Translations under genes and position numbers: made by a program
DNA from: Channallabes apus
Lineage: Eukaryota; Chordata; Actinopteri; Siluriformes; Clariidae
Assembly (NCBI GenBank): GCA_030522415.1
Contig: CM060109.1
Location: 1 to 64,000, forward strand
DNA length: 64,000 bases
Reading direction: 5' to 3'
Notes under the pieces: generated by a model
Databases searched by the model: none
Seen by the model: only the letters and a program-made list of their open reading frames with translations
What the model was told of the DNA's origin: nothing
In this document: piece by piece, positions 33,655-45,963 of the stretch
Position numbering within the stretch: the first letter of the stretch is position 1
Layout of the letters: each line of letters starts with the position of its first letter

Positions 33655-34719
33655 ATGCCAAACAACGAGGACAACGCTCCCAGCACTTGGCTGGGGAGCC
33701 TAACGGCGCTGCACGAGATGAACAGAAAGAACCTCAACGAGGCGCTGGATGCAAGAAAAGGCAAGCAAATTCGACTGAATGCAATGTCTACTGCATTAAA
33801 GACACCTATGAACTATGCACGTAAGTTAGACATCGTTGAAACTGAGTACAGACCCGAATACGGGAAGTTGAGAGAGGACTTCATGAGAAGTAACGTTGAT
33901 GTGCTTGTGTACACTCATAAAGACGAACACAGACGCGATCAGGTCGCCTGCGGCGCACCTGAGGCTCAAGGCCGCACAGAATTCATAGCTAAGGTGGGTT
34001 GCTGGATAGCGGACACCAAGGACACTAAGAGCCACCCTGTGACGTCGCGACTACGCGAAGATGTCTCGCCGGGCGTCAGCGTGTCACTGATAACGGCAGC
34101 ACCCAAAAGGTCTGTAACTTCTACATCATCCTCAGCCCTACTAAAGAAAGAAGAAGCCGAAAGAGCAGCGCTGTTGGCAAAGGCTGCAACCTTGGAAGAA
34201 CGTCTCCAACTAGAAATAGAGGAAGCACTGCTAAAGGCGCAACTAAAGGCACGACTAGAAATAGAGAAAGCACAACTAATGGCAGAACTAAAAGCGAAAA
34301 AAGAAAGACTGGAAACCAAAACAGCGCTCGCTATGCATAATGCCAAATTAAGAGTGCTTCAACGTCAAGATCGCAAATACGACAGCCGATCGCCCAAGAG
34401 TAAGAGCGCACTCATTGAATCGAGCAACGCGCACCCGAGCAGCACGCACTCTCACCCTTCCAACTCAACATGCAACAGCCGAGCGGAGCCTGCGAACGAG
34501 AGTGCACTCATTGAATCGAGCAGCGCGTGCCCGAGCAGCGCGCACTCTCACCTTTTCAACTCAACAGGTAACAGCCGAGCGCAGTCTGCGAACGAAAGCG
34601 CAGTCACTGAATCGAGCAACGTGCACCTGAGCAGCGCGCACTCTACAGACCTGGACGCTGCAACCAGCGACAGAAAACCCAGTCACACATCCCTTCAAGG
34701 ACCCAAACAAACACTCTAA
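33655..34719 (+). pseudogene. gag-like ORF of the BEL/Pao element, N-terminal part
   Basis: A 354-residue open frame. Residues ~165-245 are a charged Ala/Leu/Glu/Lys coiled-coil-like stretch. Residues ~255-345 are about 2.5 copies of a Ser/Asn/His-rich repeat starting SALIESSNAHPSS. Its stop lies inside the left end of the inserted transposon (34712 on), so the true C-terminus is lost here. It resembles the N-terminal domains of fish BEL gag; the assignment rests on position between LTR and pol. Confidence 0.75.
34404..34660. repeat. About 100-bp coding tandem repeat within gag
   Basis: Roughly 2.5 copies (agtgcactcattgaatcgag, gcagcgcgcactctcacc). In-frame expansion of a low-complexity segment. 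Confidence 0.8.
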
Positions 34720-35514
34720 AAAATAAAACTGTGCTGTACTCAATTTTTTTGGTGAAACATTTTTACACTTAAAAATATCAATATCAATCTAAAAATTAAA
34801 AAAATCATGTAAAATATACTTCATGAATGAAGTACAAGTCAGTAAAAAAAATAAGTAGACCTGAATAACTTTTTGTAGTAGGTTACCCAAGTGAAAATGA
34901 GTAAAATAATTGAGTAGATATGATTGAAATGGAAGGTAGAAGAAACTGAAAAATTTACTATTATTTAACAAACAAATGTGCTACATTTACTTGTTTTAAA
35001 TACATTTAATTCATACTGGTCTATCACAGAATTAATATCTTACACAATTTTTTTTATACTGTATATTTAGCTTTTAATCAAGTTTTTTTTTATTTAGGTC
35101 AATGTATCTAATGACATATCTAATTATAAACAAAGACACAATACACACATTACCATTTTAATTAAACATTTATTTGCCAAATTTGACAAGACATGACGTC
35201 TAAACTCAATCTGGTTTACTTTGCAGATGACATGTAACATGATCATAAACAATGAGCTGAATTGATCTCATTATTAAACAGTCTGACAAAACAATACTTC
35301 TGTCACAAGTATTATACAGATAATATGTGGAAAGTAGACTTTTGTATTAGAATCGAATCACAGTCACATTTTACATCTGAAAGACTGCAGACCTTCACAC
35401 TTCAGTTTCCTTCAAACTGTGGAAAGTTGTATGGACAAATGTGTGTGCAGACATTCCCAGGTCTTAAAGAAGCAATGACAGTCTAAATGAAGACAGGACA
35501 CTGAATATCATTGA

Positions 35515-36263
35515 TCAACAGTACCATGCTTCACTCCATAATGATCGAAATTCCTTTTGTTGATGCGACAAATGTGCAGAGCTTACACCGCCATCCCATA
35601 AGCTGGCACCTAAAAAAGGAATTATAGTATACAAGTAAGTACAAGTGTGACTGTTACTATATGCATCATCACACTGATCTATAAGTGGTGTTCAAGTCAA
35701 AGCAGGACTTGTGATGAAAATTCTCTGAAACGAAGACATACAATTGATTTGATTTTACAGAGACCATTGCTGGTAAAATTCCGGTGAACATTTCAGTGGA
35801 ATGCTTTTACAAAAAACAGACTGCTTTGATCACCAAAGGCGTTTTGCTCTTGCAGAACAATGCACAACCTCATATATAGAGACAGAAATATAGAGAGAAA
35901 TAAAGGGAGCTTTTACTCTAATAAGTGTGTTCTGTTATTCTGCACAATTAAAAGTCCCGCTTTGACTTGAATGTCCCTTGTACATGTCTTTGTCCCTTGT
36001 ATAAAAATGATACAAGAACTTTATTTACGCATTACTATCAACTATATAATTTTTTTACTTTAGTTACTGGAAAATCTTGTATATTCTAGTGGATTCAATA
36101 TATTCTGGATTAAAAATAGGTAAAGTGAAATATTTCCAGCCTTGTTTCAATTTCTATCTTGGATTCAATGGTTACACATATAATACTTCTGAAACATTTA
36201 AAAAGTTGACATTTACCTCCAGTTTTATCTCCATTCAACTTCTCTTCTTTAGTGGTGTTGGTG
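35515..36263 (-). other. Exon-like blocks carried by the TIR transposon
   Basis: Minus strand: 36263-36217 is a 47-bp block between ctctttcacag and gtaaatg; 35609-35515 starts after cctttttag and reads open to a TGA. Joined, they keep one frame (TNTTKEEKLNGDKTG, then GASLWDGGVSSAHLSHQQ). Upstream on the same strand are donor-like sites at about 37275 (gtcctg|gtgagt) and 37087 (gctcag|gtaaag) in CpG-rich DNA. This may be a captured host gene fragment or a non-coding transposon transcript; I do not recognise the peptide. Confidence 0.4.
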
Positions 36264-37016
36264 CTGTGAAAGAGATATTGAAAATATATAACGTTTCACA
36301 AAAATGATTTAAAAATCAGTTTTAGTTTTTTTTTTTTACTTACATATTACAACATACATAACATATTTCACTTCAATATTTTAATTTTATATTATTTCTC
36401 CCAATTATAATTCTGAGAGAAATGTTGTAGGCCTACTTTTACTTCATTTATTTCATCAACTGCCATTTTAATAATGTTTAAGTACACGGTTATGTTTGTG
36501 AAGTACTTGTAGTACTTTTGTACTTCAAATACATTAGAAGTTTAGAATGGCATGTGCTTATGACTTTAACTTGAGTAAAAGGTTTGAAGTTCTATTGTTT
36601 TAAACAAAGCTATACACCATTATACTGCTAATCAAACTGCCTGTCTGTAGTGCTGTAAATCATGAGACTGAACTCAGGGCTGTGCTGGACTCAGAGCTGT
36701 TGCTCTCCCGGTGTGTAAACAGTGCCAGAGTCCGGACACTTCACCTCATTTCTGCTGTTTAAACCTGCTTTGTTCTGCGTTTCCTCCTTAAAGTGTCGGA
36801 GTGACCCGAGCAGACTCGCGGTTCAGTGTGTGAGGTGGACCCGGTAATTATTTGAACACGCTAGTTTTATATCATCGCCACAGTGACGGTTGGCTGCGCA
36901 ACATCACCGCATTCGGCGGGAGAAATTCAAATATTGCGGCACAACCGCGGCCGGTTACACCGAGAAACGCGGACATGCACGCGCACGCGGCTCGGTGTTA
37001 AATCTCTCCTTTTATA

Positions 37017-37062
37017 CCAGATTTTAAGTGTCTCCTAACCCTAACCCAGATTTTAAGTGTCT
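37017..37062. repeat. Telomere-dimer insertion between a 17-bp duplication
   Basis: The 17-mer ccagattttaagtgtct occurs at 37017-37033 and again at 37046-37062. Between the copies is exactly cctaaccctaac (37034-37045), two telomere units. Confidence 0.9.
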
Positions 37063-37820
37063 GTATTAACGCCGCTTTACCTGAGCAGTTCGGTGGTTGG
37101 AACAAACAATTAAAATGACAATGAACACCAGGACTGACCTGTTGCTAGCTATCGTTAGCTATGTAGCTCGGCTGTGACAGGATTCAGAACAGTAACTTAC
37201 ACACTATAAAGTTGTGTATACAGACAGACAGAGGAATTATTTCAGTAACTTGTGTTAGCTGTTTACTCACCAGGACTTATAAGGAATGTTCCAGGAGCTT
37301 CATGTCCATCCTCACAGCCTTCTGGTCTCTGATGTTACACCAGATTTCCCATGAGCACTTGCGCAGGGCAATTTACTAAATTATTTAAGTTTTTCTTGTT
37401 AAACATAAAGAATATTGAGTTGGAATGAGTGATAATTGTAGTTCTTTAAACTAATCAGCATTAATTACTCCATTACCAAATATTTTGATTGAAATGTATC
37501 AAAAATATTAAGTGGATGTTAAAAATATAATTCAGTTAGTCAAATACTAATTTCTATTTGTGAAATAAACTTAAATTATAGTGTAAATTTAAGACAAACA
37601 GAACAGTAGTTTTTTTAGGCATTTATTTTGATTTGTCTAACTCAAACAATCATGTATGTGACTTTTAGAGATTTTATTAAGGTAACATAACCTGTTTATT
37701 ACTGTGAAATTTACAAGGCCACATAATCATTTTTTAGAGTGAAGGGGCCAAGGAGAACCCAGGGTCAGCGTCGCAACCGAGGACAGACAGGTTGGTAAAA
37801 TTCACAAAGACTCGATTACA

Positions 37821-40800
37821 ATGAAGAATGCCGGTACGTTAGCTGTTGGCGCTTTCACTAAGCCGTGCGCATATTGTAAAAAGAACCATATCTTAGACGA
37901 GTGCGTAAAATTTAACGATCAGACACACAAAGACAAAGTAGAATTCATAAAGAATGGATTCTGTTTCGGATGCTTAAGAAAGGGTCATTGGTGGAAAGAC
38001 AGTACCAGAAAAATTACATGTTCATTGTGTTCAAAGCCACATCCAAGCATGCTACACATAGCAGTGCCAGACAGGGTGCAGTCAGTTACGAGCGCCCGTA
38101 GAAACGAAACTGAAAGTGACACAACAAATACACTAACTGCAGTGAGTCACGAATCAAATGCGCTCACTGGGGCTGGAGGTAATTGCATCCTCCCCATTGT
38201 ACCCGTTAAAATAAAGTCCAAAAAAAAAGGACATAGTAGAAGCCATGTATTATCACGTGAAAGTCCCCGAGAAGGACACAGACCTGCTGCGCTTCCTATG
38301 GTGGCCGAATGGAGATGTGAACCAAGACTTATTTGAAAATAAAATGGTAGTTCATCTGTTCGGTGCAAAATCATCGCCTAGTGTTGCTAACTTCGCCCTC
38401 AGAAAGACAGCAGAAGAAAACCGCAGCAATGCATCTGCTGTGGCAGTTAATACAGTGCTTAAAAACTTTCATGTAGACGACTGCCTGAAATCTGTTTCGA
38501 GTCATGACCAAGCAGTCGCCCTATACAATGATCTCACAAGTCTCTGTAAAAGCGGAGGGTCTAACCTCACTAAATGGGCAAGCAATAGCCGTGCCCCACT
38601 GACTGTCATTCCCGAGAGCGAAAGGATCAAAGACATGAGAGACTTAGACTTGAGTAAAGATGCACTGCCCATGGAGAGAGCCCTGGGGGTGCTGTAGTGC
38701 ATTGATTCAGACATGTTCAAGTTTAAGATTAGTTTAAAGGAACGACCTGTGACAAGAAGAGGAATTCTGTCAATCACTAGCTCAACATACGACCGTTAGG
38801 CTTTCTCCCACCTGCCATACTGCCAGCTACAATCCCAATGCAACAGCTATGTAAAGAAAAACTAGCCTGGGATGACGACATTCCCGAGCAGTTTGCAATG
38901 GCATGGAAAACCTGGCTGCAAGAGCTGCACAGACTGTCCGAGTTCAGCATAGCAAGGTGCATAAAACCAGCCGACCTCGGAGTTACAGCTACAGCACAAC
39001 TCCACCACTTCTCGGATGCAAGTGAAATGGGATACGGAGCTGTCTCATACCTCAGGTTAGTAAACGCTGATGGACTTACACATTGTGCATTCATGATGGG
39101 GAACTCCCGTGTAGCACCCCTGAAACAAACCACCATTCCACGAATGGAACTGACTGCGGCAGTGGTCGCTGTAAAAAATGACAAAATGTTGAAAGAACAC
39201 CTAGAATTGAAATTCCTGGAGTCTATGTTCTGGACTGACAGTACAACTGTTTTTAGATACATTGATAACGAAACACTTCATTTTAAAACCTTTGTGGCCA
39301 ACAGAATCGCCATTATAAGAGAGTCAACCAAGCCACAGCAATGGAGGTACGTTGATACCTCAAAAAACCCAGCTGATTCTGCCTCCAGGGGGGTATCCTG
39401 TGAAAAGTTCATGAAAAATGTTAACTGGATCCATGGTCCCTCCTTTCTCAAAGAAGCAGAGTGCAAATGGCCTGAAAATATTCATGACACATCAATAACA
39501 CAAAATGATGATGAAATTAAACTCTCAGCTTTAGTGAATACTGTGAGCATTACAAAATGCGCAGACGCAGTGAGTAAACTGATTAATCATCACTCTGATT
39601 GGCACAAGTTAAAAAGATCCGTTGCCTGGATCCTTCGCATCAGAGACATGCTCAAACAAAAAACAGAAAGGGTCAAAACACAAGTAGATAACCCAAAGAC
39701 AGCTCAAGAACTAACAAAAGCAGAAAACGAAATCATTAAGTTTACTCAAAGACAAAATTTTAAGGAAGAAATTCTCACGTTGCAAAAGAATAAAACAGCA
39801 GCAGAACTCAAACAGGGAATTCACACACAGCAAAAACGCAAGGCATCTGTAAAAAGAAACAGTTGCTTGTCCAAACTGGACCCAGTGCTACAGGATGGAC
39901 TGCTGAGAGTCGGAGGACATCTCGGCAGGTCCGCAATGCCAGAGCACGTTAAACACCCAGTCATTGTACCTAAAGACTCACATATCACAACGTTAATATT
40001 AAGAGACGTTCATGACAAGATAGGACACAGTGGCTGAAATTACATGCTCTCAGAATTGCGACAGAAATACTGGATTCCGACTGCTAACTCACTCGTAAGA
40101 CAGTTTCTCTCCAGGTGTGTAATATGCAGGAAGTCTAAAGCTAAAGCATGTGAGCAAAAAATGTCAGAATTGCCACTCGACAGAATAATACCAGACCACC
40201 CACCCTTCACCAATGTGGGAGTAGACTACTTCGGACCCTTCGAGGTCAAACGTGGCAGAAGTAACGTTAAAAGATATGGCGTACTTTTCACTTGTCTGAC
40301 AACAAGAGCCGTGCACATTGAAATCGCTCATTCGCTTGACACAAATTCTTGTGTGAATGCCATGCGACGCTTTATAAGCAGGAGAGGTCAGGTGTCAGTG
40401 ATGCGAAGTGACAATGGAACAAACTTCATAGGCGCTGAGACTGAACTGCGCGAGGCTATTCAGCAATGGAATCAGTCACAAATTGAAAGCTTCCTTACTC
40501 AAAGGAACATACAGTGGACATTTAACCCACCTTCTGGATCACACTTTGGCGGAATATGGGAAAGACAGATCAGGTCAGTTAGAAAGATTTTGAGATCAGT
40601 ACTGAAAGAACAAACATTAACTGACAAGAGCCTGCATACATTCATGAGTGAAGTAGAAGCGATAATGAATAACCGACCCCTCACTACTGTCTCGGAGGAT
40701 CCCACAGAACTGGAACCTCTGACAACAAACCACCTGCTGCTGATGAAAAAACAGCCAAACCTGCCCTCTGGATTCTTCAAAAAGGAAGACATCTATGCAC

Positions 40801-40931
40801 GTCGCAGGGAGAAGCAGATTCAGTACATATCAGACCTGCTCTGGAAGCGATGGGTGCGTGAATACTTGCCCTTGCTCCAGGAACGGCAAAAATGGTTTCC
40901 AAACAAAAAAACCTCTCGCTTGGAGATATAG
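37821..40931 (+). pseudogene. gag zinc knuckles and pol (partial RT, RNase H, integrase) of the BEL/Pao element
   Basis: 37821 on: cysteine-rich gag C-terminus (CAYCKKNHILDEC, CFGCLRKGHWW, CSLCSKPHPSMLH). Just after LPIVPVKIKSKK at about 38230 the sequence jumps into the back of RT (MYYHVKVPEKDTDLL), with the catalytic box in FHVDDCLKS at about 38470. So the protease and RT fingers are missing. A nonsense codon lies at 38695-38697. RNase H is in HHFSDASEMGYGAVSY, followed by the integrase HHCC and core (NVGVDYFGPF, MRSDNGTNFIGA, SGSHFGGIWER). A TGA at 40035-40037 splits the integrase. No env frame follows. Confidence 0.9.
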
Positions 40932-41269
40932 TGTTAATAACTGATGAGTCTTCTCCAAGAAATTCATGGGTTATTGGATAAATCACGAAAGTGTTCCCAG
41001 AGACGTGTGTTAGTTAAAACTAAGACCAACACTCTGGAAAGACCCATCAACAAGCTGTGCCTCATATATGAAATGGACTGTTAAATGTGTGGTAATATGT
41101 TATGAAATTTGATATGCAAATATAAACACCTGAGATAAATATTACACACTTAAAAGATTTACAACATTTTAGAAGGTTAAGAATGTTTGATTTAATGGCT
41201 TTATCAAAAAAAAAAAAAAACACAAAATTGTAATTGTCAGTCTCCATGCCTGTCAATTAGGGGCTGAAA

Positions 41270-41511
41270 TGTAAGAGCCATATCGTATTTGTTCTGAATT
41301 TGTTGTTGTGTTTATTTTATCTTATTTTACTTGTTATTTCATTTATTCTACCTTGTTCTATTCATTAGTAAAGCATTAAGCATTAAGTTTGTTACATAAG
41401 CCATAAGCTTTATATTTCTTAGTCATGCATCATAAGTTGACAATCGTAAGTTGGTCTGTGATGTCATTCTACTATTACATGCATTTGTGTGACTGTCATA
41501 CAGTGGTGTGA
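41270..41511 (+). repeat. Truncated 3' LTR with an 11-bp Tc1-B end
   Basis: LTR sequence runs to gactgtcata (41500), then cagtggtgtga (41501-41511), which equals the first 11 bases of Tc1-B, then unrelated DNA. In the intact LTR the site reads gtcatatgtta, a TA target. Confidence 0.8.
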
Positions 41512-41990
41512 CAACCAGACTGATCATTACCGTCGCACTCACCGCCGTGGAAAGCGGCAGCGGCCAAAATAAACCAGGAGCATTTCAAAATAATTCGTGA
41601 AATGACCGCCAGGTGGCGCAAATTGACATTTTCCGTCATATCGGTTTTTAAATATATTCAGAGCTTAAGTCATAATAAAGTCAAAACAATATGTTGTAGC
41701 AAAGTAATACTACAATTATGATAATTTATGAAATTATGATTTCATATTTATGATAATTATGAAAAACTATAAATATAAAAAATATGAGTTAGAAAACATT
41801 GGTTTTATTTTGTTTAGACAGACTCTCTGTTTTTATCTGTTTAGTGTTATTATTAAAGAAAACAGCACAAACAACAGCACTAGGGCTTTAAAAAAAAATT
41901 TTTCGACAATACTTACAGTTGTTAGAGTTTAAGACATCAAGATTTAAATATAGAAATAACTAAAACAAATAGAGCAAACTTCCAGAATAT
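41512..41990. other. AT-rich DNA, no gene seen
   Basis: Starts with a short CpG-rich part (accgccgtggaaagcggcagc) and becomes AT-rich with several phrases such as tttatgataattatga. No element borders recognised. Confidence 0.5.
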
Positions 41991-42374
41991 TCATTCATTC
42001 ATTCATCTTCTATACCGCTTTATCCTGTGATCAGGGTCGCGGGGGACCTGGAGCCTATCCCAGGAGGCTTTCGGGCACAAGGCAGGGTACACCCTGGACA
42101 GGGTGCCAATCCATCGCAGGGCACACACACACACACACACATTCACCCATCCATTCACACACTACGGGCAATTTGGGAACGCCATTTAGCCTAACTTGCA
42201 TACCTTTGGACTGTGGGAGGAAACCGGAGTACCCGGAGGAAACCCACCAAGCACGGGGAGAACATGCAAACTCCATGCACACAGAGACAGGAATCAAGCC
42301 TGGCCGGGGAATCGAACCCAGACCCTGGAGGTGCAAGGCGACAGTGCTAACCACTACACCACCGTGCCGCCCTT
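41991..42374 (-). mobile_element. tRNA-derived SINE with LINE-like 3' part
   Basis: On the minus strand it begins gggcggcacggtggtgtagt (A box in ggtgtagtggttagcac), has the B box gggttcgattcc, then gtgcatggagtttgcatgtt and cctccgggtactccggtttc. It ends ggataaagcggtatagaaga with (TGAA)n. The arrangement matches abundant fish SINEs; it includes a (GT)n near 42120. Confidence 0.9.
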
Positions 42375-42588
42375 CCAGAATATATAATAAAAAAATAAAT
42401 AAATAAAAAAGATGTATGCAGTATAATCGGGGCCTCTCATTACATTATTTGCTCGCACTTCGTCTGGCACTGAACCAAAATATATTGTCTTACATTTGTG
42501 AATAAAATATCATTGTTTTATTCAGAGATTTACAGTATTTGTGCAAAATAATAGTTATGCAATATAATTACAGGCTCTGGATTCGTTT

Positions 42589-45500
42589 TTCGGAAAACTG
42601 AAAGTGTGTACAAACAACAGCACAATGCATGTGTGAATGGCTGAAACGTTAAGTCAGATGTACGCGCGCGCCGATATGAGAGATTAGATCTTTCAGCACG
42701 CCGATGTCAGTCACTAGCAAGGAGCATTTACTGATCACATTTAAACAACTTATTCATACAGATGTACATGTTTTATAGGTTTGTTACTGAAGAACTGTGG
42801 CAGCGGGCACACCTAAAAATAAACGCAGGATTATTTTTTTTATAGTTTTATATAAATAAAAAATGCTTTTATAAATGTGGGCTACTGTTATCTACAGTAC
42901 GTCATAGTGTAATAATTTTTTTTCATTAGTTTATATTAAAGCAGATATTTCTCTTTCTATAAGTATATATTTTTCACGTCTGTGAGGCGAGTATACACGG
43001 AGTTTGGGTTCATTTTCTGACGCGCTCAAGTTCACCGAAAACAATACAGAACCCCGTTTAGTGTAATTTATTTCATTTAATAAATCTACTACAAATTTAA
43101 AGAACACAAAATATAAGATGACACAAGACCCTGGATTCGTTTTTCGTTTGCAGTATAAAACCAAAATACATCTTACTATTTTTGAGAGATTTGTTTAAAA
43201 AAAATCTAAAAAAAATAAATAAATAAAAATTCAGATATTTGTCTGTACAAAATAATATTTATGCAATATAATCACAGGCTCTTGATTCGTTATTCGTTTG
43301 CAATATAAACCAAAATACATTAACCATATAATATAAACCAAAATATAAACCAAAATATTTCATTTGCTGTATTAAATATTTATGCCGTCTCATCAAACTC
43401 GCAACTCACTCTGAAGGGTACCAATCTCTGCCTCTGTCTGTTTCCTTCCTTCACAGAATTCTGTTGACCAGGGCTTGAAATTTAATATCATATATAATAT
43501 TTAATATTGGCATAATATCCCTGCCCCAATTCTCACAGCTGTACAGTATGAATTGAAATAATAACAATAGTGTTTTTCTTTACTGAATAGGCAGAGCCTC
43601 TGAATACAGTGCGCCTTTTTAACGGGGGTGGGGATAAGTAAACAGCAGGGAAACTGACTGACCATTTTAGTAATTCATTGATACGTTGATGTCTTTGGTT
43701 TCGGCTGTGAGTGGATGCGCTGTAGTAATCCACGTTTTATACAAATTACATAACCTGATTTCCCCCCCATTAATTTATATAAAAGCAGACATTTTGCTTT
43801 CTGTATCTGTATTTCAGTCATGATAAAACTAACATATTTTTGCCGTGTAGTGCGCGCGCAACATCTAACGGGCGAGCGTTCACACAGCTGACCAAATCGT
43901 CATTAGCGTGCCCCTCCCCCAAACAGTGCAGCGAGGAGCATTTACATTTAAACAGGTTTTACAGGTGTGCTTTGTGAAGTCAGACACATACTGTACAAAT
44001 GCAAATAACCTGTGAATAGCTGTTCTCACCTACAGTATACACTCGGAGAAACTAGAATGAGCAAGAATGAGATTTTTCTTACCATAACATGTAGTGTTAT
44101 TAATCACTCTACACTGTTTTTAATTACTTTTAATTTTATTTATAAATAAACAAACCAAATAAAATTATTCCATGTGTATTTACCCTTTGTAAAATAGCAT
44201 TAAAAATGATGGGTCGTGTATCGAGCGATTAAAAAACAATACAAGGCACGTTATGATAAGGAACCTTTCTACAGTACAGTATCTCTTCCATTTCAGTGAT
44301 TAAAAAACGGTAAAAATTTCAATTTTGGAATCCACAGACGCTCAAACAGCAAAAGAACATGATAATAATAATCAAAATAATATTATTATTCTTTTTGCTT
44401 TTTATGTCCACCATTTAATAATGATTTAATTATCAATAATTAAAGCTGCTCACATCGCGCGCTTTCACTTTAAAAATGCAGTGTTTAATCAGCAAGTATA
44501 TGTCGCCTCTCTTTATGATTGATAAATATTCTGACTGAAACAAATCTGCTCGTGTCGGATTGTTCATTTTTGATGAAAGAGGAGAGTAGAAGGGGAAACG
44601 TTTGCATGATCCCGCGTGTGCGCTCTATAACTTTGATCTATAGTCAGATGAACGCGTGCGCCGATATGAGAGATTAGATCTTTCAGCACGCCAATGTCAG
44701 TCCCTATAGCAAGGAGCATTTACTTACATCTAAACTGAGTCATTTACATAAATCACTGATCACATTTAAACAATTTATTCATACAGATGTACATGTTTTA
44801 TAGGTTTGTTACTGAAGAACTGTGGCAGCGGGCACACCTAAAAATAAATACAGGATTATTTTTTTTATATATAGTTTTATATAAATAAAAATGCTTTTAT
44901 AAATGTGGGCTACTGTTATCTACTTCAAATATTTGTTAAAACAGCCAGGAAACTCACTCTGACCATTTTAATAATTCATTGATAAATTAGTGATTCCTCG
45001 TCGTCTCCGCAGCAGTGAGCGCGCCTATAATTCACTTCTCATACGAATTACATAATCTAATAATTTTTTTCATTAGTTTATATTAAAGCAGATATTTCTC
45101 TTTCTATAAGTATATATTTTTTCTAATTACAGTACGGGGTTGTTGTTCTTGCCATGTTACTGTGTGTGCTTTGCCATGTCAGACACATACAGTACAAATG
45201 CAAATACTGTAATACACCTCAAGTGTGAATAGCTGTTGTCAGCTATTGCCTATACACTCGGAGAAACTAAAATCACCACTGTTCATGGTTTCAGCAAACT
45301 GGGGAGGATCCTGGATCTTGCTTCAGGCCTCTTCTTAAATTTGTGTAAATTTAAAATCTTTTGAATTCTAAAATTGACATTGTTACAGTTTGTAATCCCT
45401 GGAATGAGATTTTTCTTACCATAACATGTAGTGTTATTAATCACTCTACACTGTTTTTAATTACTCTACAATGTTTTAATTTTAGTTTTGATTTATAAAT

Positions 45501-45950
45501 AAACAAACCAAATAAAATTATCCCATGTGTATTTACTCTTTGTAAAATAGCATTAAAATGATGGGTCATGTATCGAGCGATTAAAATCATTCCAGTGATT
45601 AAAAAAAAGGTAAAAATATCAATTTTGGAATCCATAGACGCTCAAACTGCAAAAGAACATGATAATAATAATCAAAAGAGTAATATTATTATTTTTGCTC
45701 TTTATGTCCACCATTTAATAATGATTTAATTATCAGTAATTAAAGCTGCTCACATCGCGTGCTTTCACTTAAACAAAAAAACAGTGTTTAATCAGCAAGT
45801 ATGTCGCCTCTCTTTATGATTGATAAATATTCTGACTGAAACAAATCTGCTCGTGTCGGCTCATATCGGGAGCATTTTTGATGTAAGAGGAGAGTAGAAG
45901 GGGAAAGTGTGTACAAACATCACAATGCATGTGTGAATGGCTGAAACGTG
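42589..45950. repeat. Two tandem units of about 2.0 and 1.3 kb, AT-rich, non-coding
   Basis: The phrase cgccgatatgagagattaga is at about 42670 and 44661, each followed by over 200 bp of near identity (acatgttttataggtttgtt, gcagcgggcacacctaaaaa). A second shared stretch pairs 44036-44600 with 45245-45900 (gagatttttcttaccataac, tgcaaaagaacatgataata). aaagtgtgtacaaac...ggctgaaacgt appears at 42589 and 45903. The first unit contains ~0.7 kb the second lacks. No reading frame of note. Confidence 0.75.
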
Positions 45951-45963
45951 GTTGTGAATAAAC

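Larger units (their letters stand above)
34712..37741. mobile_element. 3.0-kb non-autonomous TIR transposon inside the BEL gag
   Basis: Perfect 13-bp terminal inverted repeats, CACTCTAAAAAAT and its complement, bound 3030 bp that interrupts the BEL gag. These ends are common on fish non-autonomous DNA elements; I could not define a target duplication, so the superfamily is open. No transposase frame was found. Most of it is AT-rich, but 36640-37370 is CpG-rich. On the minus strand it carries exon-like blocks with good splice borders. Confidence 0.75.
32918..41500 (+). mobile_element. BEL/Pao LTR retrotransposon, decayed
   Basis: 5' LTR 32918-33568 (651 bp, TGTAAG...CTACA), internal region on the plus strand, and a 3' LTR that starts at 41270 (after the purine-rich aattaggggctgaaa) but stops at 41500. 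The two LTRs are almost identical where they overlap. Integrase and zinc-knuckle sequences are of BEL/Pao type. A 3.0-kb DNA transposon interrupts gag, a large internal deletion near 38230 removes the protease and the first half of RT, and nonsense codons occur in pol. Confidence 0.9.

Noticed and set aside
42173..42406. Short frames over 42055-42406
   Set aside because: They lie in a SINE with A and B boxes; no protein function expected.
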